NCBI GenBank assembly: GCA_017617235.1
Contig: JAFZWQ010000027.1
Location: forward strand, 1-64,000
Length of the DNA: 64,000 bases
From: Bacteroidaceae bacterium
Lineage (GTDB): Bacteria; Bacteroidota; Bacteroidia; Bacteroidales; Bacteroidaceae
Direction of reading: 5' to 3'
The notes below the pieces were generated by a model, which had not been told where the DNA came from, searched no databases, and worked only from the letters and a program-made list of their open reading frames with translations. A program made the position numbers and the translations under genes. Shown here one piece after another: positions 48,975 through 58,502 of this stretch; position 1 is the stretch's first letter; each line of letters begins with the position of its first letter.

Positions 48975-51662
48975 ATGAAAAAATTATTGATAGTTCTGAT
49001 AGCCGTTACTTATGGCATCACAGATGTTAAAGCTCAGGTTTTTAGTTCTTCTTCGTTCTTGAAAGCTCGTATGAAGGCTGATGTTACAGTTCCCTATCGT
49101 ATTCTGGACGAAGGAAAAGAGACTCCCATCGAATGGGGACTCGACCTTGCCTGGCTTAGTGAGGATAATGTCCGTTGTGGCGTAATGTATGCCGGAAAGG
49201 ACTTGATTGATATTGTCCGCACTTCATATCGTCCCTCTGATAGCGTTGATGGAGGAGAATTATCTGCAAGTCAGATTGCAATGATTCGTAAACGCGCTGA
49301 CATTATCAAGAAATATCTGAAGTCAGGCGTTGCTATCAATATCAATGATGACCACGAGAGTGTGGCTAACTGGTACAATGCTGGAAGTATAGGTGTTGAG
49401 GGGAGAGGAAAGCGATGGGCACAGGTTATTGATCTCAGCATCCAGAAGTATAAGGAACTTGGTCTGACAAATTTGGTGAGCATCAGTGCGTATAACGAGC
49501 CAGACTTTGGATGGAGCCAGGGCCTTAATAATACCCGAAAGGCAGATTTTATGGCTACGATAAAGAGTCTGAAGGAAGATTATGATGGACGTTACGATGG
49601 CGTGCGAATGTGTGGAGGAAATACCCTGAACGACGATAAGGCCTATGAATGGTGGGATTATTTAAAAGAGGTGCTTGACGAAGGAAACACGCATCAGTTA
49701 GCAGGCTCGTTCGAAAACTATGCTAAATTCTTTACTGCCGTTCGTGAATATGGACATCACGCTACCGCTGACGAATTACATAATACCATGGAGGCAATGG
49801 TAGGTGTGGAATATGGTATGCAGACGGGTATCTGGTGGGGTACGTGTGAATATACTCGCAGTCAGTTTATGAAAGCTACCAATCCTCGCAATCCTGGTAA
49901 ACGGTTGGCATATGGTGAACATCGCGATAACTGGACGGCTGCAGCCCTGTATCGTCATCCAGATGGCCGGATGCAGCTTTTTGGTGGAACTAGCGAGCGT
50001 CAGGCTGTTACAACCACATATAATTTCACTAGCTTGGATCGTCCTGTCTGGGTGAATGGTGAACGTGGCAGAGATTATGTCATGTATCTGCAGGGTGGAA
50101 CGGGATACCAAGTTGGACAAACCAATGCCGAAAAAGTGCTGGATGTGCAGAGTGGACGAGATATCATGCCCCACATTGACGGTACTTACCGTATTATGAA
50201 TGTAAATAGTGGCCGTTTGCTTGGAACTGATAACATATATTCCAGCGATTGGCATTCGGTTACCCAGCGTGGCATTTCCTCTTCGAAAGCGTTGCAATGG
50301 ATTGTTGAACCGTTTGACGATTCCAAATCCGGTGACCTCAGTTATTGTTATATAACTCAGAATACAGGTAAGGGCATGACTCTTGACATTCTGAATTGGA
50401 ATTTGAATGCCGGTGCTGATGTTGGGGTTTTTCCAGGTGATAAGGGAGTTATCGAACAATGGTATCTTGAATATGCCGGTGAGGGTTCGTTTTATATCCG
50501 TAGCCGTTTTAGCACATTATGTTTGGAGGTCGCGAATTCCTCAACAGATATTGGTGCAAATGTACAGATGGGCTACTTTACAGGAAAACCTAATCAAAAG
50601 TGGCGTTTCATTGCGGTGGACACCAAACCCGAACTTGTCGCTCCAGATGCACCTACGGAACTGAATGCTCGAGCAAACAATGCTTCTGTGCAGCTGACAT
50701 GGAACGCTTCTGTAGCTACAGATGTTGCTAGTTATACCGTATTAAGAAGCGAGGACGGCAATGACTACTATACCATTGCCAAGGATGTGATAGGCACTTC
50801 GTATTGTGACAATGAGGCTCAAGATGGTACGGTGTATTCCTATCAGGTCTATGCAGTCGACAAATGTTACAACTATAGCAAATGTAGTAACACTGTTCAA
50901 GCATCTGTTAATAGTGAGAAAGGATTAGTTTTGCAGTTGTCTTTCGATGAAAGCTTGTATGATTTTACTGAAAATGGTAATCATTGTGCTGTCTATGGTC
51001 CTACAACATGGGTATCAGGTAAAGTTGACAATGCCCTGAGTTTGGAAACAACCACTGAATCCGATAATTTTATACAATTACCTTATACGGTGGCTAATCA
51101 CGACGAATTGACTACTGCCTGCTGGGTATATTGGAAAGGCGGTACTAGTGGGCAGCGTATTTGGGACTTTGGTAATGGAACCGATCAATATATGTTCTTT
51201 GCACCCTCCTCGGATGGTGGTATGCGTTTTGCTATTAAGAATGGCGGCAACGAACAACAAATTCGCGTTTCAACGTCTCTTACTCGTAACCGTTGGATGC
51301 ATGTTGCTATAACTCTTGGATCGGATGGTGCGGTTCTCTATATTAATGGTGTGGAAAAATCCCGAAATTCAGCTGTGAACATTAAACCCAGTGATATCTC
51401 TCCCGTGCTTAACTTCATTGGGCGTAGTCAGTTTGCTTCTGACCCATATTTCAAAGGTTATATCGACGATTTTCGTATATACAACTACGTATTGTCTCCT
51501 GAGGAAATTCAGGAGATTGTTGATACGGCAAATGGCATAAAAGACCTACAGACAGCTGGGAATGCAAAACGTCATGAATTTACCTTTGACCTGTCTGGTC
51601 GTCGTGTGTATAGCAATAATGGGGGAGTGATTATACAACAGGGCCAGAAGTTCCTGAAATGA
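48975..51662 (+). CDS. Multidomain secreted glycosidase-like protein
   Basis: This 895-residue protein has a signal peptide (cleavage near VKA-Q, residue 20). Residues about 25-390 look like a clan-A (beta/alpha)8 glycosidase, with a candidate acid/base E175 in SAYNEPDFGW and a later GIWWGTCEY. The nucleophile is not certain. Residues about 400-550 form a ricin-like lectin domain with QW/QKW repeats, about 557-645 an FN3 domain, and about 650-840 a LamG-like lectin domain (WVYWKGGTSGQRIWDFGNG). The tail FDLSGRRVYSNNGGVII resembles type IX secretion sorting tails. It starts only 24 bases after the tRNA terminator with no promoter seen. Confidence 0.75.
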   Translation: MKKLLIVLIAVTYGITDVKAQVFSSSSFLKARMKADVTVPYRILDEGKETPIEWGLDLAWLSEDNVRCGVMYAGKDLIDIVRTSYRPSDSVDGGELSASQIAMIRKRADIIKKYLKSGVAININDDHESVANWYNAGSIGVEGRGKRWAQVIDLSIQKYKELGLTNLVSISAYNEPDFGWSQGLNNTRKADFMATIKSLKEDYDGRYDGVRMCGGNTLNDDKAYEWWDYLKEVLDEGNTHQLAGSFENYAKFFTAVREYGHHATADELHNTMEAMVGVEYGMQTGIWWGTCEYTRSQFMKATNPRNPGKRLAYGEHRDNWTAAALYRHPDGRMQLFGGTSERQAVTTTYNFTSLDRPVWVNGERGRDYVMYLQGGTGYQVGQTNAEKVLDVQSGRDIMPHIDGTYRIMNVNSGRLLGTDNIYSSDWHSVTQRGISSSKALQWIVEPFDDSKSGDLSYCYITQNTGKGMTLDILNWNLNAGADVGVFPGDKGVIEQWYLEYAGEGSFYIRSRFSTLCLEVANSSTDIGANVQMGYFTGKPNQKWRFIAVDTKPELVAPDAPTELNARANNASVQLTWNASVATDVASYTVLRSEDGNDYYTIAKDVIGTSYCDNEAQDGTVYSYQVYAVDKCYNYSKCSNTVQASVNSEKGLVLQLSFDESLYDFTENGNHCAVYGPTTWVSGKVDNALSLETTTESDNFIQLPYTVANHDELTTACWVYWKGGTSGQRIWDFGNGTDQYMFFAPSSDGGMRFAIKNGGNEQQIRVSTSLTRNRWMHVAITLGSDGAVLYINGVEKSRNSAVNIKPSDISPVLNFIGRSQFASDPYFKGYIDDFRIYNYVLSPEEIQEIVDTANGIKDLQTAGNAKRHEFTFDLSGRRVYSNNGGVIIQQGQKFLK

Positions 51663-51671
51663 TAATCATGT

Positions 51672-51962
51672 TCAGTAGAAAACAATTTGATCTACAATAT
51701 TTGCTCCTACGCGTTCGTTTATCCTATGAACTAGTTGGAATCGTCCCATATTCAGGTCCTGACGCAAGGCCGGGTTGGTAATTTTGATGAACAATTTTCC
51801 ATGTTGGAATTTTACATCGCCTGTATAACGTGTAATAGTTGGGCCTGCAACTTCTGTCCACATGGACACAGCCCTGTGTTCGTAAATGGGTGTTTCCAGT
51901 CCCTGCTCTCGCAGATAACGCAACAAAACATCCCTTAGTGCTTCGGAATTCTTGCGTTTCAT
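51672..51962 (-). CDS. DUF721 (DciA-like) protein
   Basis: This 96-residue protein matches DUF721 (SEALRDVLLRYLREQGLE, VSMWTEVAGPTITRYT, GKLFIKITNPALRQDL). The wider family includes DciA, which helps load the replicative helicase DnaB. Whether this short Bacteroidota form does the same is not shown. Its ATG overlaps the recF stop in an ATGA, so the pair is translationally coupled, in keeping with a replication role. Confidence 0.88.
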   Translation of the reverse strand: MKRKNSEALRDVLLRYLREQGLETPIYEHRAVSMWTEVAGPTITRYTGDVKFQHGKLFIKITNPALRQDLNMGRFQLVHRINERVGANIVDQIVFY

Positions 51963-53059
51963 AGGGTGAATTTTCCTTGGTGGACGTGAAACAAACGGTT
52001 CTCACCTGGCATAGAGGACAAAATTCTATCCAAATGGTCACGGTTCGTATCTGTAATGAAAATTTGTCCAAAATTCTCTCCGGACACCATCTTTACGATT
52101 TGTTCAACACGTACCGCGTCCAGCTTGTCAAAAATATCGTCGAGTATTAGAATCGGTTTCGTTTGGCTGCCCGTACGCTGTAGAAATTCGAACTGACTTA
52201 ACTTCAAGGCAATCAAGTACGATTTGTTCTGTCCCTGACTTCCTTCGCGTTTGATGGGATATCCGTCTAACGTCATTTCTAGTTCGTCTTTGTGAATGCC
52301 GTGCAGTGAATACCCAACCGCTCTATCGCGATGCCTGTCGCGTTGTATTATCTCCAGCAACGGTCCTCGCTGACAGTGCGATACATATTTCAGTCCAACT
52401 CTTTCACTGCCCGATGAGATAATTGTATAAAACCGTTGGAACGTTGGTATTAATTGTTCCACGTAATATTGTCGCCGTTGGTATATGAATTCCCCTTCTC
52501 GTGCCATTGTCTCTTCCAAAATTGACAGCAGTTCAGGATCGGGTTCATGGTCTTCCATCTTCAATAGTACATTCCGCTGCTGAAGAGCTTTATTATATTT
52601 CAATAAAGCATCGATATATGGTGGCTCACACTGCGAAATCACAATATCCAGAAATCTTCGTCTCTCTTCGCTGCCGCCGCTGATTAGTCCGCTGTCCGCA
52701 GGGCTTACCACTACCAAGGGGATAAGCCCGATGTGTTCCGCTAATCGTTTATAAGCCTTCTTGCCTCTGCGGATTATTTTTTTTTGTCCACGTTTCAGCC
52801 CACAAGAGATTTCCTCAGGGTTACCATCTTCGCGTTCATAGTTTCCCTGTAACATCATAACGTCTTCTGAATGCCGTATGCAATTAGAATCCAAATTTGA
52901 TGTCGAACTTTTGCACATGGACAGAAAGTATATGGCATCCAGTATATTCGTTTTCCCTTCACCATTTTTCCCAATGAAGCAATTAATGCCAGGTGCCAAT
53001 TCTAAATCGGCCTGTGCAATATTCTTATAGTTGAGGATGGATAGACGTTTTAGTATCAT
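51959..53059 (-). CDS. recF: DNA replication and repair protein RecF
   Basis: This 366-residue SMC-like ATPase helps load RecA at gaps. It starts MILKRLSILNYKNIAQADLEL, has Walker A FIGKNGEGKTN (28-38), the signature region REGSQGQNKSYLIALKLSQ and Walker B ILILDDIFDKLD. A TATCTTTG box (53068-53075) lies 8 bases before the start codon, which implies a nearly leaderless message. It is followed by DUF721 with a 4-base overlap. Confidence 0.95.
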   Translation of the reverse strand: MILKRLSILNYKNIAQADLELAPGINCFIGKNGEGKTNILDAIYFLSMCKSSTSNLDSNCIRHSEDVMMLQGNYEREDGNPEEISCGLKRGQKKIIRRGKKAYKRLAEHIGLIPLVVVSPADSGLISGGSEERRRFLDIVISQCEPPYIDALLKYNKALQQRNVLLKMEDHEPDPELLSILEETMAREGEFIYQRRQYYVEQLIPTFQRFYTIISSGSERVGLKYVSHCQRGPLLEIIQRDRHRDRAVGYSLHGIHKDELEMTLDGYPIKREGSQGQNKSYLIALKLSQFEFLQRTGSQTKPILILDDIFDKLDAVRVEQIVKMVSGENFGQIFITDTNRDHLDRILSSMPGENRLFHVHQGKFTL

Positions 53060-53186
53060 TTCAAGGACAAAGATACAAAATATAATTCAGGCAAACCATA
53101 TTTTTATTTTTTAATTTTTAAATTATAATTAAATTTTGTATCTTTGCACGAATTTACGCAAATAAACAAATAAAATAATAAATATT

Positions 53187-53855
53187 ATGTCTGAAAACAA
53201 GAAGAATGCCCCTAATATGGAGGCTGCTTTGGAACAAACTTTCGTTCAGAAAAATCTAAAGAAAATTGGTGCCTGTATTGGCATCGTATTGATAGTAGTA
53301 TTTGCGGCTATTGGTTGTAAATATTATTTTGAATCGCAAAGTAAAAAGGCTGCAGAGGCCTTGTATCCCTGTGAGCAGCAGTTCCTTCAAGGTAACTACG
53401 AGAAGGCTTTGAATGGTGATGGTTTGGATGTTATTGGCTTGGTTGAGGTGGCCAAGAAGTATAGTTCCACGAAATCAGGAAATTTGGCTAAGTTGTATAC
53501 GGGTTTGGCATATTACAAACTTGGTAAGATGGAGGATGCAGAAAATTATCTCGATGATTTCGATGCGAAGGATGATGAAATGATTAGTCCCGCAGCAATT
53601 GGTGCCTTGGGTAATGTTTATGCTGAGTTGGGACAGAACGACAAAGCTGTTGAGACATTGAAGAAAGCCGCAAAAAAAGCAGATAGTAGTGTATTATCTC
53701 CCATTTTCCTGATTCAGGCTGGTGAGATTTTGGAGGGTGAAGGTAAGACTGCAGAAGCCCTGAAATTATATGAGGAAATCCAAAACCACTATCGCAGCAG
53801 CATGCAGGGCCAGGTAATCGAAAAGTATATCGAACGTGCCAAGCTTGCAAAGTAA
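53187..53855 (+). CDS. Membrane-anchored tetratricopeptide repeat protein
   Basis: This 222-residue protein has a short polar start, one membrane helix at about 31-48 (GACIGIVLIVVFAAIGC) and periplasmic TPR-like repeats (LAKLYTGLAYYKLGKMEDAE, LGNVYAELGQNDKAVE, AGEILEGEGKTAEALKLY). The layout resembles YfgM, a chaperone-associated protein at the translocon, but partners are not evident. TATCTTTG (53139-53146) lies 40 bases upstream. ribH follows after 9 bases. Confidence 0.85.
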   Translation: MSENKKNAPNMEAALEQTFVQKNLKKIGACIGIVLIVVFAAIGCKYYFESQSKKAAEALYPCEQQFLQGNYEKALNGDGLDVIGLVEVAKKYSSTKSGNLAKLYTGLAYYKLGKMEDAENYLDDFDAKDDEMISPAAIGALGNVYAELGQNDKAVETLKKAAKKADSSVLSPIFLIQAGEILEGEGKTAEALKLYEEIQNHYRSSMQGQVIEKYIERAKLAK

Positions 53856-53864
53856 TTGTATTGT

Positions 53865-54362
53865 ATGGCAACTGCTTTACATAATTTATCTGATTACGAT
53901 TCCGAACGTATGCCTTCTGCCGAGGGCATGCGTTTTGGTATTGTGACCAGCGAGTGGAACAGCGAGATTACGGGTGCGCTGACCGAGGGTGCCCGTGAGA
54001 CCTTGCTGAAGAACGGAGCCCGTACCGAGGACATCCAGTTAATGACGGTTCCCGGCAGTTTCGAATTGGTGTATGGCGCTGCGAGTATGGTGGAGACGGG
54101 TCGTTTCGATGCTGTTATTGCCATCGGTTGTGTCATTCGTGGCGACACTCCCCATTTTGATTACATCTGTCAGGGTACCACCCAGGGCCTTGCCGAACTT
54201 AATTGCAAAGCCCGCATCCCCGTCATCTACGGACTGCTCACGTGTAACGATATGGAACAGGCCGAGATGCGTGCTGGTGGCATGTTGGGGAACAAGGGTG
54301 ACGAATGTGCTGTTACAGCCATTAAGATGGTTGACTTCACTCGTCGCTTAAACGGCGCATAG
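53865..54362 (+). CDS. ribH: 6,7-dimethyl-8-ribityllumazine synthase
   Basis: This 165-residue enzyme joins the butanone phosphate and pyrimidine intermediates in riboflavin synthesis. Typical parts are [42 protein letters not shown] and [13 protein letters not shown]. The ATG at 53865 was preferred over 53856 because the latter adds only MYC. Its 3' end overlaps the convergent TPR gene by 26 bases. Confidence 0.95.
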   Translation: MATALHNLSDYDSERMPSAEGMRFGIVTSEWNSEITGALTEGARETLLKNGARTEDIQLMTVPGSFELVYGAASMVETGRFDAVIAIGCVIRGDTPHFDYICQGTTQGLAELNCKARIPVIYGLLTCNDMEQAEMRAGGMLGNKGDECAVTAIKMVDFTRRLNGA

Positions 54363-55236
54363 CCTCTTCGTATTCCCCCATATCCATTAGGCATTCAGCA
54401 TCCAGATAGCGAACTCGTTCGTCGTTTGGGAAATACCCAAGGAAGCGCTTATAATATTCATGTGCTTCTTTGGGTTTTTCTGTGTCGTATAGTATATTGC
54501 CGCGCATTATTAATGCTTCGGCATGTTCGTTGTCTATGGCTAGCACGAAGTCTACGGCCTCGGCTGCTTCATCGTATTGGCTCATCGCAAGGTGTGCTTC
54601 CGCCAGTTGCATCCAGGCCTGTATATTATAAGGGTGTTTTTCCAGATGCTTTGTCATCATCATCAGAGCTTCACCTGGTTGTCCCAGTAAAGTACGTAAT
54701 TCAGCTTCCATAACATCGGAATTCTCGTATTCAGGGTGTTTATTATGTAGAATTTTAACCCATTCCAAAGCTTTTTGGAATTTGTCATAGTCGCGACATA
54801 AGCATATTGCATCCGACAGCATATTTGCAGCTTCCGTCTGGTCTTCGCTATTGCGATATGCTTCCATCAGTAGCTGGTATGCTTTTTCGGGTTTGTTGAA
54901 GTATAAGTTAAGTTCTGCTTTTAAAAAAATTACCTCGCGGTCATCCTGATCTGCAATCTTGCGACATAGTTGCCAAGCTTCCTTCTCGTTGCCGGCAAAC
55001 ATCTGCTGTCGTGAAAGGAATATCTGGGGATCTACACTATCCGGATAGAAAGACAGGGCATACCGTATACAGCGGTTTGCCTCGTCCATCCGTTGCTCCA
55101 TAGCATAGTATTCTGCAATGTCGGTAAGTGTTTCGGATTCGAATTCAATATATTCGCCTGTTTCCAGCATTCGTTCATAGTCTGCCAGAGATTGGCGGAA
55201 CTCAGCATCCTGAAAATAGTTATAGTCTTCGTTCAT
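54337..55236 (-). CDS. Tetratricopeptide repeat protein
   Basis: This 299-residue acidic cytoplasmic protein is built of TPR-like helix pairs ([60 protein letters not shown]). It has no signal peptide. The partner is unknown. It starts directly after the glnS stop, so the two are one message. Its end overlaps ribH tail to tail. Confidence 0.85.
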   Translation of the reverse strand: MNEDYNYFQDAEFRQSLADYERMLETGEYIEFESETLTDIAEYYAMEQRMDEANRCIRYALSFYPDSVDPQIFLSRQQMFAGNEKEAWQLCRKIADQDDREVIFLKAELNLYFNKPEKAYQLLMEAYRNSEDQTEAANMLSDAICLCRDYDKFQKALEWVKILHNKHPEYENSDVMEAELRTLLGQPGEALMMMTKHLEKHPYNIQAWMQLAEAHLAMSQYDEAAEAVDFVLAIDNEHAEALIMRGNILYDTEKPKEAHEYYKRFLGYFPNDERVRYLDAECLMDMGEYEEAMRRLSDE

Positions 55237-56991
55237 TTATTTTTTCCAAGTATCCCTCAGCCCTACAGTTTTGTTGAATACTAGGTGTTCGGGTGTGCTG
55301 GTAGTGTCCACGTTGAAGTATCCAATGCGCTGGAATTGCAGATATGCTAGTTGTGGCATGGTTGCCACAAATGGTTCTACATAGCAATTTGTCAGCACGG
55401 TCAGACTGTCGGGGTTAATCATTTGTCGCATAGCTGTTACTGCATCGCATTGTTGCTGTTCGCGAATAGATGCCATCTCATCGCGTGGATTTTCTACTTT
55501 CCATAGGCGGTCGTACAAGCGCACCTCGGCTTGTAAAGCATTGTGACAGCTTACCCAGTGCAGCGTCTTACCTTTGATTTTACGGTCGGCACCAGGCATT
55601 CCACTACGTGTTTCTGGATCGTATGTGCAGTAAATGGTTGTTACGCGCCCTTCGCTGTCTATGTCGCAGGGATGTTCCTCGGAACACTGTATGATGTATG
55701 CGTTCTTAAGTCTCACTTCCTTGCCAGGAGCCAATCGCATGAATTTTTTGTCTGCTTCCTGTTGGAAATCCTCTCGCTCAATCCATAGTTCGCGACTGAA
55801 TTCTATAGAGTGTGTGCCTTCAGCCTCATTTTCGGGATTATTTATGGCGGTGAGCTGTTCGGTCTTGCCCTCGGGGTAGTTGGTGATGACCACCTTGACG
55901 GGATCTAGTACGGCCGAAACGCGTGTGGCTCTGAGGTTTAGGTCTTCGCGTACAGCACTTTCCAATAGGGCCATTTCGTTCAGCGCGTCGTAAGTTGTAT
56001 AACCAATCTTATCGATGAATTTCTGAATCGATTCAGGACTGTATCCTCTGCGTCGGAAACCGCAGATGGTCGGCATTCGGGGGTCATCCCAACCAGATAC
56101 CATTCCCTCGTTTACCAGAGCAAGCAGGTTGCGTTTCGACATCAGAGTGTACGATAGGTTCAGCTTGTTGAATTCCGTTTGCCTGGGACGGTTGTCCTCG
56201 ATATTATCCGTTTCTCCGCGCCATTCTTTCATCCAAGTAACAAATAGGTCGTATAGGGGACGGTGTTCTACGAATTCCAGTGTACACCATGAATGGGTAA
56301 CGCCTTCCAGGTAATCACTTTGTCCGTGTGTGAAGTCATACATGGGGTATGCGTTCCATTTGTTTCCTGTGCGTATATGCGGAATGTTCAGGACACGGTA
56401 GATTAGTGGGTCTCGGAATAGCATGTTTGGGTGTGCCATATCTATCTTGGCACGTAAAACGAGAGTACCTGGTTCACATTGTCCGCTGTTCATGTATTCA
56501 AACAGACGTAGGTTCTCTTCTACGCTTCTGTCGCGATAGGGGCTGTTTGTGCCAGGCTTAGTGGTTGTTCCTTTTTGCTCAGCAATGGCCTCTGCCGTCT
56601 GTTCGTCTACATAGGCTCGTCCTTGTTTAATGAGCCATACGGCAAAGTCCCATAGTTGTTGGAAATAGTCACTTGCATAATAAACGTTAGCCCATTGGAA
56701 TCCTAACCACTTAATGTCTTGTTCAATGCTTTCGATGTATTCGGTATCTTCCTTCTGGGGGTTGGTATCGTCGAAGCGTAGATTGCACTGTCCACCGTAT
56801 TTTTGTGCCAGTCCAAAGTCTATAGCAATTGCTTTGGCGTGTCCTATGTGCAGGTAGCCATTAGGTTCGGGCGGAAAACGTGTTTGCATCCTGCCGCCGT
56901 TTTTCCCGGCTGCTAAATCGGCCACAACTTTCTGTTCGATAAAGTTCAGCGAACGTTTCTCTGTATTTTCTGTTTGCGCTGCAATAGTCAT
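55237..56991 (-). CDS. glnS: Glutaminyl-tRNA synthetase
   Basis: This 584-residue class I synthetase has PPEPNGYLHIGHAKA with HIGH at 48-51, a KMSKS-equivalent LMSKR, and the two C-terminal beta-barrel domains that read the anticodon. Presence of GlnRS fits Bacteroidota, which charge glutamine directly. A minus-strand TATCTTTG box (57031-57038) is 39 bases upstream. Confidence 0.95.
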   Translation of the reverse strand: MTIAAQTENTEKRSLNFIEQKVVADLAAGKNGGRMQTRFPPEPNGYLHIGHAKAIAIDFGLAQKYGGQCNLRFDDTNPQKEDTEYIESIEQDIKWLGFQWANVYYASDYFQQLWDFAVWLIKQGRAYVDEQTAEAIAEQKGTTTKPGTNSPYRDRSVEENLRLFEYMNSGQCEPGTLVLRAKIDMAHPNMLFRDPLIYRVLNIPHIRTGNKWNAYPMYDFTHGQSDYLEGVTHSWCTLEFVEHRPLYDLFVTWMKEWRGETDNIEDNRPRQTEFNKLNLSYTLMSKRNLLALVNEGMVSGWDDPRMPTICGFRRRGYSPESIQKFIDKIGYTTYDALNEMALLESAVREDLNLRATRVSAVLDPVKVVITNYPEGKTEQLTAINNPENEAEGTHSIEFSRELWIEREDFQQEADKKFMRLAPGKEVRLKNAYIIQCSEEHPCDIDSEGRVTTIYCTYDPETRSGMPGADRKIKGKTLHWVSCHNALQAEVRLYDRLWKVENPRDEMASIREQQQCDAVTAMRQMINPDSLTVLTNCYVEPFVATMPQLAYLQFQRIGYFNVDTTSTPEHLVFNKTVGLRDTWKK

Positions 56992-57109
56992 ATTATACCT
57001 TATTAATTATTATGGTGCTTATTCAGGGGACAAAGATAAGCATTTTTGCCGAAAAAATAGTGAAAAGTGAGGTAGAAATACAAAATATGTTATTAAACAT
57101 GTTAAAATA

Positions 57110-57141
57110 TTTGGTGTAGGTTTTAAAAAGGGTTAAATTTG
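57110..57141 (+). promoter_or_regulatory. Strong promoter with no gene downstream on its strand
   Basis: TTTG (57110-57113), a 20-base spacer and TAAATTTG (57134-57141) followed by CAGC match the full consensus. They point into the 3' end of the minus-strand glycosyltransferase gene. The spacer 57001-57180 is otherwise AT-rich and holds the glnS promoter. Confidence 0.65.
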
Positions 57142-57147
57142 CAGCAG

Positions 57148-57228
57148 TTATTCTAAAAAACAATCTTTTTACCTTAAAAACTAATACCTATTGAGAAGGC
57201 TGAGTCGTGAGATTCCGGCCTTTTTCAT
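57148..57228 (+). ncRNA. Candidate short RNA antisense to the glycosyltransferase 3' end
   Basis: Downstream of the promoter at 57110-57141 a transcript of about 80 bases could end at a weak stem (AAGGC 57196-57200 with GCCTT 57218-57222) running into TTTTTCATTTTT. No coding frame of note lies within. The stem is short and the loop large, so this is only a candidate. Confidence 0.3.
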
Positions 57229-58290
57229 TTTTAATAGCTCTGCATTCCTTTTTTCCAGTTGTATCTTGTCCATCGGATTGTCTATCAATAGCGTTATCTG
57301 CTGGGCTATTTCGTGTGGGTTCTCGGCTTGTATACACAGCATACCTAATGTGTGTCCGTAGAGCATGTCACGATTAGCAATAACGTGCCCTTGTCCCTTC
57401 ACCAATGCATTTATCAGTTTCAATTTGATACCTGTTGGTTGGAATGTTAGCATCAGGTGTATGCGTGCCTCCTGTATCAGCTTATCCATCTCTTCTTCTG
57501 TTGGATTCGGCACCAGCTTTATGTTCTCTGGCAGCTGTGTTCTCAACCGTGGGTTGCGTCCTGCCAGTACAAATTGCACCTTTGGACAAAGAGGGGCGAT
57601 TTTGTGAATAATGTAGTGTGCCACTCGTTCGTTTTCCTCAACAGCCAGGTTCCCGTGGTACAATACGTAAGGTTTTGTTTCTCCCGTCAGTTGGTAACAA
57701 GTGGTATCGAAAAAGCAGGGTAGATGTATGATTTCCACACCTTTCAGTTGTTTCTCCAGTTGTTGTTGGTCTGCCTCTGTAATGGCGCATATCATTTGAG
57801 CATGTGCCAGTTTGCGCTCGAATCGCTTCAGTCGCCAACTTTCTATGGTGTAGAACAGAATTCTCCAATTCCATCGGCTCTGTTTGGCAAGTTGGCTGTA
57901 GTACTGGTGCTCGATGTTGTGCATGCGTACGATTTTCCTGCGATTCTCCAATCGTGGGTGATCCAAAAAATAACACGTATGTAAACCTTCGAACAGGATA
58001 GGTGCATCGTCCTGACACAGATTCTCCAATAGCGCTTTGTTGTCGCGTGTTTTCACAATGTATGGCAGTAGACTCAGTTGCTGCAACCAACCTGTCTGCC
58101 TGGGGTAATAAAATACGCGATTACATAGTGTTTCCAGATTCGTTTCTCGTCCACGTCCATCGTAGGTAAAGGTATGCAGCGTGATTTCGAATCCCGCTTC
58201 CTTCATAGCCTTTAGTTTGTAGTACACGTCAATTACTCCACCGTAGTTGGCAGGGTAGGGTACCTGGAAACTTACTACATGTATTTTCAC
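57181..58290 (-). CDS. Glycosyltransferase (GT4-like)
   Basis: This 369-residue protein starts with a GTG codon: VVSFQVPYPANYGGVIDVYYK is typical of GT-B glycosyltransferases, and the C-terminal half has YVLYHGNLAVEENERVAHYI and a LVPNPTEEEMDKLIQEARIHL motif region. It probably adds a sugar to a surface glycan or lipid; donor and acceptor are unknown. It begins 5 bases after the DUF4250 stop, in the same operon as yidC. Confidence 0.8.
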   Translation of the reverse strand: MKIHVVSFQVPYPANYGGVIDVYYKLKAMKEAGFEITLHTFTYDGRGRETNLETLCNRVFYYPRQTGWLQQLSLLPYIVKTRDNKALLENLCQDDAPILFEGLHTCYFLDHPRLENRRKIVRMHNIEHQYYSQLAKQSRWNWRILFYTIESWRLKRFERKLAHAQMICAITEADQQQLEKQLKGVEIIHLPCFFDTTCYQLTGETKPYVLYHGNLAVEENERVAHYIIHKIAPLCPKVQFVLAGRNPRLRTQLPENIKLVPNPTEEEMDKLIQEARIHLMLTFQPTGIKLKLINALVKGQGHVIANRDMLYGHTLGMLCIQAENPHEIAQQITLLIDNPMDKIQLEKRNAELLKMKKAGISRLSLLNRY

Positions 58291-58295
58291 GCCTT

Positions 58296-58475
58296 TTACC
58301 AGAATTTATTGTCGCGCACGCTGTATTCGAATCCTACTTCACTTAGTTTGTGCTCCAACTCGTTTCTGTCTACGTTTAGGTCGTCGCAAAGTTCTTCCAA
58401 TGAATTATACCGGTCTCGTAACATCATATTTACGGCCGAATATAGCATCATGGGGTCTTGTGGCAGGCTATCCAT
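58296..58475 (-). CDS. DUF4250 protein
   Basis: This 59-residue protein (MDSLPQDPMMLYSAVNMMLRD at its start, split, then SLEELCDDLNVDRNELEHKL and YSVRDNKFW) fits the DUF4250 family of small helical proteins. The middle resembles a short helix-turn-helix, but no function is known. It lies between yidC (27 bases upstream) and the glycosyltransferase. Confidence 0.85.
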   Translation of the reverse strand: MDSLPQDPMMLYSAVNMMLRDRYNSLEELCDDLNVDRNELEHKLSEVGFEYSVRDNKFW

Positions 58476-58502
58476 TACATCCTTTTATTTCGCATGCGAT
58501 GA

